A DNA stretch of 64,000 nt from Anaerolineae bacterium (GTDB taxonomy: Bacteria > Chloroflexota > Anaerolineae > 4572-78 > J111), in contig JAKLJP010000020.1 in the NCBI GenBank assembly GCA_023151115.1, forward strand, positions 96,873 to 160,872, read 5' to 3'. Positions 1-8,073 of the stretch are shown piece after piece. The first letter of the stretch is position 1. Each line of letters starts with the position of its first letter. The position numbers and the translations under genes are program-made. The notes beneath the pieces were generated by a model, which searched no databases, was not told the DNA's origin, and saw only the letters and a list, made by a program, of their open reading frames with translations.

Positions 1-10
1 CCCTCTCTAT

Positions 11-39
11 TTGACACTTATATTTTTTTGCCCTATAAT
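11..39 (+). promoter_or_regulatory. consensus sigma-70 type promoter for the DeoR gene
   Basis: A -35 box TTGACA at 11-16 and a -10 box TATAAT at 34-39 are separated by exactly 17 bases, which matches the consensus. Transcription would start near position 46. The TTG that could be read as a distant start codon for the regulator gene is the -35 box itself, so the protein must start downstream. Confidence 0.85.
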
Positions 40-40
40 A

Positions 41-85
41 GTTTCGATTTCTTACGAAACTTTTGTTTTGCGAGACATTTCGAAA
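41..85. promoter_or_regulatory. inverted repeats, possible DeoR operator
   Basis: GTTTCG (41-46) and CGAAAC (55-60) form a 6-bp inverted repeat with an 8-base spacer just after the -10 box. A second palindrome TTTCGAAA lies at 78-85. Both share the TTTCG/CGAAA half-site and cover the transcription start and leader, so autorepression by the adjacent DeoR protein is a reasonable inference. Confidence 0.5.
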
Positions 86-103
86 GCTACGCTGGAGTGG
101 CCG

Positions 104-874
104 GTGGGCAAAGAACATCGCCTGGCTGAACGAAGAAAAGATATTCTGGCAGTTTTGGAGCAGGAAGGCCAGCTTTCTGTCTTGGACTTGAGCGCCCGCT
201 TCCAGGTGTCCGAAGTTACCATTCGCCAGGATTTGCAGGCGTTGAGCCAGCAGGGTTTTTTATTACGCACCCGCGGCCGGGCCGTAGCCACCAGCGCCAT
301 GCCCGAATTTTCCTTCGATGTACGGCAGCAGCAGTTTTCAGCCCAAAAAGCGCGCATCGGTCAGGCCGCCGCCCGGCTGGTTAGCGCCGGCGACACCATT
401 ATCCTCGACGCCAGCACTACCGCTCAAGCGGTCATCCCCTATCTCAAAAATTTATCCGAACTCACCGTTATTACCAACGGACTTAAGGCCGCCCTCAGCC
501 TGCTCGACGCGCCGCAGATTCAGGTCATTCTGCCCGGTGGTAATTTGCGCCGCGAGTCCATCTCACTCATTGGCCGGATGCAGGATGACCTGCTGGCCGG
601 GGTCAATGTCCAATGGGGATTTTTTGGCGCGCGCGGTCTGACGGTTGAAGAGGGTCTGACCGATGTCAATCTCAACGAAGTTACCATGAAGGCGGCCATG
701 GTCGCCCGCTGCCGCCGCGTAGTTGGGCTGGTTGACTCGCGTAAGTGGGGCAATGTGGCCGCCGCCACCTTTGCCCCCCTGGATCAACTGGACATGCTCA
801 TCACCGACTCTGACGTGCCCCAGGAAATGGTTTACCAACTCCGGCAGCGGCAGGTCGAGGTGGTGGTGGTGTAG
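104..874 (+). CDS. DeoR/GlpR family transcriptional regulator
   Basis: Sugar-responsive repressor of the DeoR family. The N-terminal winged helix-turn-helix reads ERRKDILAVLEQEGQ, with a recognition helix around SEVTIRQDLQAL. The C-terminal DeoRC sensor domain, which usually binds a phosphorylated sugar, follows and contains ILDASTTAQAV and TNGLKAALSL. I start the gene at GTG 104 because GGAG at 94-97 lies 6 bases upstream and a consensus promoter occupies 11-39; the open frame reaches back into the -35 box but those codons cannot be in the mRNA. The product is about 256 residues, normal for the family. The next gene is the ATPase of a rhamnose-type importer, so the regulator probably controls 956-7790. 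Confidence 0.9.
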   Translation: MGKEHRLAERRKDILAVLEQEGQLSVLDLSARFQVSEVTIRQDLQALSQQGFLLRTRGRAVATSAMPEFSFDVRQQQFSAQKARIGQAAARLVSAGDTIILDASTTAQAVIPYLKNLSELTVITNGLKAALSLLDAPQIQVILPGGNLRRESISLIGRMQDDLLAGVNVQWGFFGARGLTVEEGLTDVNLNEVTMKAAMVARCRRVVGLVDSRKWGNVAAATFAPLDQLDMLITDSDVPQEMVYQLRQRQVEVVVV

Positions 875-881
875 TTTAATA

Positions 882-919
882 AGGAGATTGGAGATTATTA
901 AGAATCTCCAATCTCCTCT
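882..919. repeat. tandem-unit hairpin
   Basis: Two copies of GGAGATT are followed after a short loop by two copies of the complement AATCTCC. It lies between the DeoR gene and the ATPase gene. The unit reappears at 19755-19790 and 23690-23714. Confidence 0.8.
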
Positions 920-955
920 CACCAAATCTATAACGCAGTAGAAATAACACTTATT

Positions 956-2464
956 ATGGCCAACAACCCAATCCTTGAAATGACCCACATTAGTAAATCC
1001 TTCGCCGGGGTGCATGCGCTGCGGGACGTGCGGTTTGACCTGCAGCCCGGCGAGGTGCACGCCCTGCTGGGCGAAAATGGGGCGGGCAAGTCCACCTTGA
1101 TTAAAATTATCACCGGGGTCCACCACCCGGATACCGGCGAAATTCGGCTCAACGGCCATGCGGTCACGTTTGCCAATCCCCTCGAAGCCCGCCAGCGGGG
1201 CATTGCTGCTATTTACCAGGAGCCAAGTCTCTTCCCCGATTTGGACATTGCCGAGAATATTTTTGTGGGCCGCCAACCGACCAGGACCGCTGGGCAGGTG
1301 GCCTGGGGCGACATGTACCGCGAAGCCACCGCCTTACTCAGTTCGTTGGGGGTGCAGCTCGACCCCAAAACAAAGGCCCGCAACCTGAGCGTGGCCCAGC
1401 AGCAGATGGTCGAAATTGCGCGGGCGCTGTCCATCCACGCCAAGATATTGATTATGGACGAGCCGACCTCCTCGCTGACCCTGGCCGAAGTGGCCGATTT
1501 GTTCCGCATCACCCGCCAACTGCGCGAAGCGGGCACGGCCATTGTCTTTATTTCCCATCGCCTGGAAGAACTGCTGGAACTGGCCGACCGGGTGACGGTG
1601 CTGCGCGATGGCGCTTATGTGGACACTCAGCCCATGTCGGAGGTAACTACAGCTCGGCTGATCCAGATGATGGTCGGCCGCACCCTGGATGATCTGTTCC
1701 CCAAAGTGGCGGTTGAACCCGGCCCAACCGTTTTGCAAGTCGAAAATTTAAGCCGGGCCGGTGTTTTTCAGAATATCTCTTTTGAGCTGCGCCAGGGCGA
1801 AATCCTGGGCATGGCCGGGCTGGTGGGCGCGGGGCGCACCGATGTGGCGCGGGCCATTTTTGGGATTGCCCCGGCCACCGGTGGCGCCATCAAAATCAAC
1901 GGCCAGCCGGTCCACATTACCAGCCCCCAGCAGGCCATGAGTCTGGGGCTGGCCTACGTGCCGGAGGACCGGCAGCATCACGGCCTGGTGCTGCCCATGG
2001 CCATTTGTGATAACATCACCCTGCCCATTCTGGCGGAGTTTGCCCACGCCGGCTGGATGGATTACAGCAAAGAACGGCAAAATGCCCGGCAGGCCGCGTT
2101 GAAACTGGAAGTCAAAGCCGCCGGTATCTGGCAAAAGGCGCGCGAGCTTTCGGGCGGCAACCAGCAAAAGGTGGTGCTGGCCAAGTGGTTGAACACCCAG
2201 CCGCGTATTCTCATTCTGGATGAGCCGACGCGCGGCATTGATGTCGGCACCAAGGCGGCGGTACACGGCCTGATGAGCCAATTGGCGGCGCAGGGTATGG
2301 CGATTTTGATGATTTCGTCGGAGCTGCCGGAAGTGCTGGGCATGAGCGACCGCATTCTGGTGATGCGTGAAGGCCACCTGACCGGCCAGTTCAGCCGGGC
2401 CGAGGCCACGCAGGAAAAAATTATGGCGGCGGCTACCACAGCCGTCTATTCAATTCAGGGATGA
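956..2464 (+). CDS. sugar ABC importer ATPase (RhaT/RbsA type, two ABC domains)
   Basis: Cytoplasmic ATP-hydrolysing subunit of a carbohydrate uptake transporter of the CUT2 class, which imports monosaccharides such as rhamnose or ribose. It has two fused ABC domains in 502 residues. The first has Walker [10 protein letters not shown] (39-47), a signature-like LSVAQQQ near 143 and Walker B ILIMDEP near 163. The second has the degenerate Walker A GLVGAGRT that is usual for this family, signature [14 protein letters not shown] near 396 and Walker [12 protein letters not shown]. The stop is 4 bases before the first permease gene. Together with 2469-6953 it forms a complete importer. The order regulator-ATPase-permease-permease-binding protein resembles rhizobial rhamnose (rhaSTPQ) loci; the substrate is inferred, not shown. 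Confidence 0.93.
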   Translation: MANNPILEMTHISKSFAGVHALRDVRFDLQPGEVHALLGENGAGKSTLIKIITGVHHPDTGEIRLNGHAVTFANPLEARQRGIAAIYQEPSLFPDLDIAENIFVGRQPTRTAGQVAWGDMYREATALLSSLGVQLDPKTKARNLSVAQQQMVEIARALSIHAKILIMDEPTSSLTLAEVADLFRITRQLREAGTAIVFISHRLEELLELADRVTVLRDGAYVDTQPMSEVTTARLIQMMVGRTLDDLFPKVAVEPGPTVLQVENLSRAGVFQNISFELRQGEILGMAGLVGAGRTDVARAIFGIAPATGGAIKINGQPVHITSPQQAMSLGLAYVPEDRQHHGLVLPMAICDNITLPILAEFAHAGWMDYSKERQNARQAALKLEVKAAGIWQKARELSGGNQQKVVLAKWLNTQPRILILDEPTRGIDVGTKAAVHGLMSQLAAQGMAILMISSELPEVLGMSDRILVMREGHLTGQFSRAEATQEKIMAAATTAVYSIQG

Positions 2465-2468
2465 CATT

Positions 2469-3485
2469 ATGACCAGACAAACCCTCAAAGCTGAGAAACC
2501 CGGTCTTTGGTTTACCCTGGCCGCCTCGCGCGAGTCGGGCATCATTGTTTTTATTGTCCTGCTGGTGATTTTGGTCAGCTTGCGCAGCGGCTCCGCCTTT
2601 TTGAGCTTTGATAATTTCCGCGATATTTTGCTCAATATCTCTATCCTGGCGATTGTGGCCCTCGGGCAGACGATGGTCATCATCACTCGCGGCATTGATT
2701 TGTCGGTCAGCTCAATCATTGGCCTGGTAGCGATGATGGTTGCTTTCACCATCAAGGCTAACCCGGAGCTTTCGCCGGTGCTGGCGGTGGTGCTGGGTAT
2801 GGCCCTGGGTACGGTGCTGGGCAGCGTCAACGGCCTGTTGATTACGGCCGGTAAAGTGCCGCCGATTATTGCCACCCTGGGCACGTTGAGCATTTACCGG
2901 GGGGCGGTCTTTATGTACAGCCAGGGCACCTGGATCAACGCCTTTGAACTGCCGCAGCCGTTCAAACTGCTCTCAAAAGGCACGCCGCTGGGCCTGCCCA
3001 ATCTGGTTATTTTTGCCCTGGTGGTGGCGGCTATTATTTACTATTTTCTCAATTACACCCGCCTGGGCCGCGATATTTACGCCGTCGGCAGCAACCCGGC
3101 GGCGGCTGAGGTGGCCGGTATTCGGGTGCAGCGCATTATTTTTATGGTTTATCTGCTGTCCGGCTTGTTGAGCGGTCTGGCCGGGGTGTTGTGGGCGTCG
3201 CGCTTTGAGTCGGCCCAAACCAATACCGCCCTCGGTTTTGAGCTGCAAACGGTGGCGGCCTCGGTGGTCGGTGGGGTCAATATTTTTGGCGGCAGCGGCA
3301 CAGTGACCGGGGTGCTGTTGGGGGCGTTCTTGTTGGGCATCATCAACAACGCTTTGACCCTGGTGCGGATTTCGCCGTTCTGGCAGTTGGCGGCGCAGGG
3401 CTTGTTGATTTTGCTGGCCGTTGTCGTTGACTCCTTTATTTTGCGCCGCGTCCAGCGCACTTTGACTGTGAGGAAAACCGCATGA
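2469..3485 (+). CDS. sugar ABC importer permease (RbsC/RhaP type)
   Basis: Integral membrane subunit of the CUT2 importer, belonging to the BPD_transp_2 permease family. The 338 residues contain multiple hydrophobic segments and the family motif GIDLSVSSIIGLVAM near 75-90, with conserved GGVNIFGGSGTVTG near 265-280 and GAFLLGIINNAL after it. Its stop codon overlaps the start of the next permease by four bases (ATGA), so the two are translationally coupled and probably form the heterodimeric channel. Length is typical of the family and there is no extra domain, unlike its partner. Confidence 0.92.
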   Translation: MTRQTLKAEKPGLWFTLAASRESGIIVFIVLLVILVSLRSGSAFLSFDNFRDILLNISILAIVALGQTMVIITRGIDLSVSSIIGLVAMMVAFTIKANPELSPVLAVVLGMALGTVLGSVNGLLITAGKVPPIIATLGTLSIYRGAVFMYSQGTWINAFELPQPFKLLSKGTPLGLPNLVIFALVVAAIIYYFLNYTRLGRDIYAVGSNPAAAEVAGIRVQRIIFMVYLLSGLLSGLAGVLWASRFESAQTNTALGFELQTVAASVVGGVNIFGGSGTVTGVLLGAFLLGIINNALTLVRISPFWQLAAQGLLILLAVVVDSFILRRVQRTLTVRKTA

Positions 3486-5485
3486 CAACCCCTTTAATCT
3501 CCAAACCTGAAGGCGCGCCCGAAGCGTCCGCTCGCCTGCTCTCGACCCCACCCCGTTCGTTGGCCGCGTCGCTGCTGCGCTGGGAATGGTTTTTGGTCAT
3601 TCTGATTGTCGTTGTTAGCTTTGTTAACAGCCTGATTTCACCTTTCTTTTTGGAGGCCACCAACCTGTTCAGAACGGCTTCCGACTTTATGGAGTTGGGC
3701 CTGATGATGCTGCCGATGACCTTTATCATCATCACCACCGGCAGTGTTGATTTAGCCGTCGCCTCGACGCTGGGCATGTCGGCCTCATTTATGGGTTGGC
3801 TGTTCAACCTGGGCGTCAATATCTGGTTGGCGGCCGGCGCGGCTCTGCTGCTCGGCACGCTGGCCGGGCTGGTCAATGGCCTGCTGATTACCCGCATCAA
3901 ACTGCCGGTACTGGTGGTCACCCTGGCGACGTTTGCCCTTTACCGGGGGATTGCCTATGTGCTGCTGGGCGACCAGGCCGCGCGCGGCTACCCGGCAGCC
4001 TTTACCTACTTGGGCCAGGGCAAGATAGGTGGTACGCCGGTGCCCTTTTCGATGCTCCTGTTTGGCGTGCTGGCGCTGGTTTTTGGCCTGGTGCTGCACA
4101 AAACTGCCTTTGGCCGCCAGTTATATGCCATCGGCAGCAACGAAGAAGCCTGCCGGTACTCCGGCGTGCCGGTTGACCGGATTAAACTTATTATTTTTAC
4201 CCTGTCCGGCTTTATGGCCGCCCTGGCCGGGATTGTGTTGGCGGCCCGCTTTGGCAGCACCCGGCCCGACATCGGCACAGGACTGGAACTGGACGTAATT
4301 ACGGCTACGGTGCTGGGTGGGGTTGACATCTCCGGCGGCACCGGCACGATGGTCGGCGCAGTGCTGTCGCTGGTCCTGATTGGCATCCTCCGTTTTGGCA
4401 TGAGCCTGGTTAACATCCAGGGGCAGGTCCAGGGTATTGTCATCGGCCTGCTGCTGATTCTGGCAATTTTTCTGCCTCGGCTGGGCCGGTCCCTCGGCGG
4501 CGGCTTCAAGCTGAGCCGGGGCGCAGTGCTGGGCAGCGTCGTAGCCCTGGTGGTGGCTTTGCTCTTTGGCGGTTTCTTTTCATGGTCACGCAACCTGGTG
4601 TTGGTCACGCCCGAACCAACGCCGGCTCCGCCGACGGCCACACCATTGCCCGCCGTCGTGTTGAAACCGACGCCCACGCCGGTTGCTTTGCCGCCCACAC
4701 CCACGCCGCGCCCCTCGCCTACGCCGCTGCCGACGGCGACACCCGCCCCAACTACCGATGAAACCGGCGAAGCCCCGGCGGTCACGCCGACTCCGACCGA
4801 GCCGCCCAAGCCGGTTGAGGAGATGATTGAGATTCCCGCCGGTCCTTTTATCTTTGGCAGCGATGAGACCGAGCCAAATGAAAGTCCGGCTCAGACGATA
4901 GAATTACCCGCCTATCAGATTGACCGCTTTGAAGTAACCAACGACGATTTTACCCTGTTTGTCAATGCCACCGGTTACCAGACCGACTCTGAAAAGAAGG
5001 GGGCCAAGAAAAATTGGCGCACCGAGGCTGAAGGAAATGGCAATCATCCGGTGGTCCGCGTTACCTGGAATGACGCCCAGGCTTTTTGCGCCTGGCTGGG
5101 CAAGCGCCTGCCGACCGAGCAAGAGTGGGAGAAGGCGGCTCGCGGCGAGCAGGGTAATCTTTTCCCCTGGGGCAACACCTTTGACGCCAGTAAAGCCAAT
5201 TTGAAAGCCAGCGGTATTCGTGGTACAGTGGCGGTGGGCAGTTTCCCCGGCGGGGCCAGTCCCTACGGAGTAGAGGACATGGCCGGTAATGTTTGGGAAT
5301 GGACGGCCGACCCCTACCAGGGCTACCCCGGCAGCAGTTATGTGGATGAATTCTACAGCGATGAGCTAAAAGTGACGCGCGGCGGCGGCTGGTTTGACGA
5401 CGAGCCGCAGGCTCGCGCCGGCAATCGCTCGGCGGCCGCGCCCGACTCGGCCAATGATGATCTTGGCTTTCGCTGTGTGAAGTAA
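3482..5485 (+). CDS. sugar ABC permease fused to an FGE/SUMF1-like domain
   Basis: Residues 1-345 are a normal CUT2 sugar permease with the motif GSVDLAVASTLGMSASF and a GGVDISGGTGTMVGA segment. After the permease comes an additional membrane segment (about 347-368), then a roughly 75-residue Thr/Pro-rich linker, then residues 448-667, a formylglycine-generating-enzyme-like (FGE-sulfatase) domain. That domain shows IPAGPFIFGSDE, LPTEQEWEKAARG, GNVWEWTADPY, TRGGGW and DLGFRCV. The active-site cysteine pair of true FGE, expected shortly after RGG(S/G), is absent, so sulfatase activation is unlikely; a binding role is more plausible. Because one extra membrane segment follows the permease, the domain probably faces outside. 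The reading frame is open throughout with no sign of two genes joined by error. Confidence 0.88.
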   Translation: MTTPLISKPEGAPEASARLLSTPPRSLAASLLRWEWFLVILIVVVSFVNSLISPFFLEATNLFRTASDFMELGLMMLPMTFIIITTGSVDLAVASTLGMSASFMGWLFNLGVNIWLAAGAALLLGTLAGLVNGLLITRIKLPVLVVTLATFALYRGIAYVLLGDQAARGYPAAFTYLGQGKIGGTPVPFSMLLFGVLALVFGLVLHKTAFGRQLYAIGSNEEACRYSGVPVDRIKLIIFTLSGFMAALAGIVLAARFGSTRPDIGTGLELDVITATVLGGVDISGGTGTMVGAVLSLVLIGILRFGMSLVNIQGQVQGIVIGLLLILAIFLPRLGRSLGGGFKLSRGAVLGSVVALVVALLFGGFFSWSRNLVLVTPEPTPAPPTATPLPAVVLKPTPTPVALPPTPTPRPSPTPLPTATPAPTTDETGEAPAVTPTPTEPPKPVEEMIEIPAGPFIFGSDETEPNESPAQTIELPAYQIDRFEVTNDDFTLFVNATGYQTDSEKKGAKKNWRTEAEGNGNHPVVRVTWNDAQAFCAWLGKRLPTEQEWEKAARGEQGNLFPWGNTFDASKANLKASGIRGTVAVGSFPGGASPYGVEDMAGNVWEWTADPYQGYPGSSYVDEFYSDELKVTRGGGWFDDEPQARAGNRSAAAPDSANDDLGFRCVK

Positions 5486-5672
5486 GAGGACCGCCGACGA
5501 CCGACCGCTGATACCATACCCTTGTGGTACCGCCGGAACAGGCTGAAGGTGGTGGGTGGTCTAAAATCGTTTACGTCAAGGAGGATGATTTATTACAGAG
5601 GAGCGTCTATGCAAAAAACTGTAATCCAAAATCCAAAATCTAAAATCTAAAATCAATTGAGGAGAATCGAAA
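5486..5672 (+). repeat. 187-base gap with tandem unit repeat and RBS
   Basis: At 5623-5654 the 8-base unit aatccaaa/aatctaaa is repeated four times without a matching second arm, unlike most other repeats here. A strong ribosome-binding site GAGGAG lies just before the ATG at 5673. Near 5490-5515 a cgccgacgaccgaccgctg run resembles one at 12337-12357. Confidence 0.6.
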
Positions 5673-6953
5673 ATGCTTAAAAATTTCAGTAAAATTCTAT
5701 CCATTCTGTTGTTGGTAGCCTTGCTGGTTCCTACAGCAAGCATGGCCCTGGCCCAAGAGGCTGTAGCCTGTGATGAAGATTACAGCGTCCAGGCCGACGA
5801 CTGGCTGAGCAAGCTGGCCGACAAATTCTACGGCGATGTATTGGCTTACCCGGCTATTTTTGAGGCAACCAATGCTGCCGCTGCCACTGACAGCAGCTAT
5901 GCTACCATTGCCAACGCCGACTTAATTGAACCCGGCTGGAAACTCTGCATTCCCAGCGCCGAAGATGCTCAAGCGATGATGGGTGGCGCTACAGCCGCAC
6001 CGGCCGCCGAAGCTGCTCCGGCTGAAGCTCCGGCGGGTGGGGCCAACTATGTACTGGTTCCAAAAAACCTGGGCAACCCCTATTTTGACGCGGCCAACAA
6101 TGGCGCTCAAGCCGCCGCCGCCGAACTGGGGGTAACAGTAACCTATCAAGGCTCCGCCACCGCCGACGCCACCGAGCAAATCCAACTGCTCAACTCCCTG
6201 ATTGCGCAGCAGGTGGACGGCCTGGCCGTCTCGGCTAACGATTCCGATGCGCTCCAGCCGACAGGCCAAGCCGCCATTGAAGCCGGTATCCCGGTGGTAA
6301 GCTGGGATGCGGCTATCGCCCCCGGCGGACGGACGGTTCACATCAACCAGGCTACCGCCGAAGGCATTGGCCGCGGCCAGATTCAACTGGTGTCTGAACT
6401 CATCGGCGGTGAAGGTCAAATCGCCATCCTTAGCGCCACCTCCACCGCCCCCAACCAGAATGAGTGGATCAAGTGGATGAACGATGAGCTGACCAAGCCT
6501 GAGTATGCCAACATCGAACTGGTCGCCACCGTTTACGGCGACGACGACGACGAGAAGAGCTACAATGAAGCCCTGGGTCTGATGAAGACTTATCCAGACT
6601 TGAAGGCCATCATCGCCCCCACCACCGTCGGCATTGCAGCTTCGGCTCGTGCGGTTCAGGATCAGAATATGATTGGCAAAGTAGCTGTCACCGGTCTGGG
6701 TCTGCCCAGCCAGATGCGCGATTACGTCAAGAGCGGCGCTTGCCCGGCCTTTGCCCTGTGGAACCCTGAAGACCTGGGCTACCTGGCTATCTATACCCTG
6801 CATGCGATTGCCAGCGGCCAGATTGAAGGCAAGCCCGGCGACAGCTTTGAGGCCGGTAAACTGGGTTCGTACACCATTGACGACAACGGCGAAGTTCTGC
6901 TTGGCCCGCCCTTCGTTTTTGACGCCGAAAATATTGATAACTTCCAATTCTAA
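5673..6953 (+). CDS. rhamnose-type substrate-binding protein with N-terminal LysM-like domain
   Basis: Extracytoplasmic ligand-binding subunit of the importer at 956-5485. Residues 1-28 are a signal peptide with hydrophobic core 8-20 and a likely cleavage after ALA. Residues 38-94 (YSVQADDWLSKLADKFYGD...LIEPGWKLCIPS) look like a LysM module, which in other proteins binds peptidoglycan or chitin; Cys33 and Cys92 flank it and may pair. An Ala/Pro linker (95-122) leads to a periplasmic-binding-protein type 4 domain (125-426) similar to RhaS, with VPKNLGNPYFDAANNG. There is no convincing lipobox, in contrast to the binding protein at 19894. I infer that LysM holds the protein at the wall. GAGGAG precedes the ATG. 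Confidence 0.88.
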   Translation: MLKNFSKILSILLLVALLVPTASMALAQEAVACDEDYSVQADDWLSKLADKFYGDVLAYPAIFEATNAAAATDSSYATIANADLIEPGWKLCIPSAEDAQAMMGGATAAPAAEAAPAEAPAGGANYVLVPKNLGNPYFDAANNGAQAAAAELGVTVTYQGSATADATEQIQLLNSLIAQQVDGLAVSANDSDALQPTGQAAIEAGIPVVSWDAAIAPGGRTVHINQATAEGIGRGQIQLVSELIGGEGQIAILSATSTAPNQNEWIKWMNDELTKPEYANIELVATVYGDDDDEKSYNEALGLMKTYPDLKAIIAPTTVGIAASARAVQDQNMIGKVAVTGLGLPSQMRDYVKSGACPAFALWNPEDLGYLAIYTLHAIASGQIEGKPGDSFEAGKLGSYTIDDNGEVLLGPPFVFDAENIDNFQF

Positions 6954-6976
6954 AGTTTTAGCATAAAATAGTTCCG

Positions 6977-7005
6977 GTGTGGCGCACAATTCTTGTGCGC
7001 CACAC
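6977..7005 (+). terminator. stable hairpin after the binding-protein gene
   Basis: GTGTGGCGCACAA (6977-6989) and its exact complement (6993-7005) form a 13-bp stem with a TTC loop. There is no T-run after it, so it may be a 3'-stabilising or partial terminator structure separating the highly expressed binding-protein message from the aldolase gene. Confidence 0.6.
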
Positions 7006-7028
7006 CCTTGCATACTTGATAATAAATT

Positions 7029-7790
7029 ATGACGACTGAACTCCTCACCCAGCTCATTACCCTCTCTAATAATCTCGGCAACCCCCAAAATGACTATGTG
7101 ATTTTAGGCGAGGGTAATACCTCGGTTAAAGTGGATGATGCATCCTTTTGGGTCAAAGCCAGCGGCGTCGAGTTGCGTACCGTCGGCCCCGAAGGATTTG
7201 TGCAAGTTTATTTTGAGCCTATTTTAGCGCTGCTCGACGGCCCGGATTTGAGTGATGAACAAGTCAGGCAGGCGTTGACTGCGGCTAAAGTAGACCCGCA
7301 GGCCAAAGGCCATCCGTCGGTGGAAACGGCCCTGCACGCTATGTGTCTTAAATTGGCCGGGGTCAGTTTTGTCGGCCATACCCACCCGACGGCGATCAAT
7401 ATGATTACCTGTTCCGCCGCCTTTGAAACCGCCTTGAGCGGCCGCCTCTTCCCCGATGAAGTGGTTCTGTGCGGCCCGGCCCCGGTGTTGATTCCTTATG
7501 TGGATCCCGGCCTGCCCCTGGCCCGCGAAGTGTATCGCCGCATCAACGCTTATATTGATACTTACGGCGAGCGGCCCAAAACCATTTACATGCAAAATCA
7601 CGGCTTTATTGCCCTGGCCCCCACCGCCCAGCAGGTCGAAAATATCACGGCCATGGCCGTCAAAGCAGCCCGGATTTTGGTGGGCGCTTACGCGATGGGC
7701 GGGCCGCGATTTATGACTCCCCAAGCCGTTGACCGCATCCATACCCGCCCCGACGAACACTACCGCCAGCGGGTGATTGGCAAAGGATGA
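7029..7790 (+). CDS. class II aldolase/adducin family protein (rhamnulose- or fuculose-1-phosphate aldolase-like)
   Basis: Zinc-dependent aldolase of the class II/adducin family, 253 residues. Members cleave ketose-1-phosphates such as L-rhamnulose- or L-fuculose-1-phosphate into DHAP and L-lactaldehyde. Visible family marks are GEGNTSVKV near 27-35, FWVKASG, the metal-ligand motif GHTHPT near 115-120 and a third histidine in MQNHGFIAL. It is closest in style to the aldolase half of the bifunctional rhamnulose-phosphate aldolase/dehydrogenase proteins (GEGNTS motif). It follows the importer operon directly, 75 bases after the binding protein, with no recognisable ribosome-binding site. Substrate is inferred from the transporter and from fucI and rhaB further downstream. 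Confidence 0.82.
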   Translation: MTTELLTQLITLSNNLGNPQNDYVILGEGNTSVKVDDASFWVKASGVELRTVGPEGFVQVYFEPILALLDGPDLSDEQVRQALTAAKVDPQAKGHPSVETALHAMCLKLAGVSFVGHTHPTAINMITCSAAFETALSGRLFPDEVVLCGPAPVLIPYVDPGLPLAREVYRRINAYIDTYGERPKTIYMQNHGFIALAPTAQQVENITAMAVKAARILVGAYAMGGPRFMTPQAVDRIHTRPDEHYRQRVIGKG

Positions 7791-8006
7791 GGCGAGGAGA
7801 CGAAGATAGAGGATAGAAGATGGATGGATTGTTAACTGCTGGTCGGTAGTTAGTCAATGTCATTAAGTTAAGCAGCCTTTCGACCCTTCGACCTGGCTCA
7901 GGGGAGCCTTCGCTCAGGATGCAGCAGCCTGAGTAGGTGAGCGAAGCGAACCGTATCGAAGGGTGCTGCGCTGTCAGCAGGTTTATTTTTGAAGGAAACA
8001 CAGGCC
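7791..8006. repeat. intergenic dispersed palindromic repeats
   Basis: The segment 7855-7871 (caatgtcattaagttaa) is the inverse of one end of an element at 28348-28430. The segment 7872-7967 is a long imperfect inverted repeat with the CCCTTCGAC / GTCGAAGGG type core and gctcaggg / cctgag arms. A partial copy of the cctgagcgaagtcgaaggg type lies inside the cobO gene at about 54291-54312. Confidence 0.65.
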
Positions 8007-8072
8007 ATGGCCGATTTCAAAGCCTATCTGCTGGCCGAATTGGAACGTACCAATCAAGGACCTGAACCGTAA
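8007..8072 (+). CDS. 21-codon open frame before the PHP gene
   Basis: ATG 8007 opens a 21-codon frame (MADFKAYLLAELERTNQGPEP) ending with TAA at 8070-8072, two bases before the ATG of the PHP-domain gene. A purine-rich GAAGGA lies about 9 bases upstream of the ATG. It could be a translated leader coupled to the next gene or the remnant of a deleted gene. I do not recognise the peptide. Confidence 0.4.
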   Translation: MADFKAYLLAELERTNQGPEP

Positions 8073-8073
8073 A

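Noticed and set aside
563..1276. Long antisense open frame opposite the DeoR gene and ABC ATPase
   Set aside because: It is a GC-bias shadow of two clear genes; its translation has no family features and it crosses a promoter region.
4820..5485. Functional sulfatase-activating enzyme (FGE)
   Set aside because: The cysteine pair required for formylglycine formation is absent, and no sulfatase gene lies nearby.
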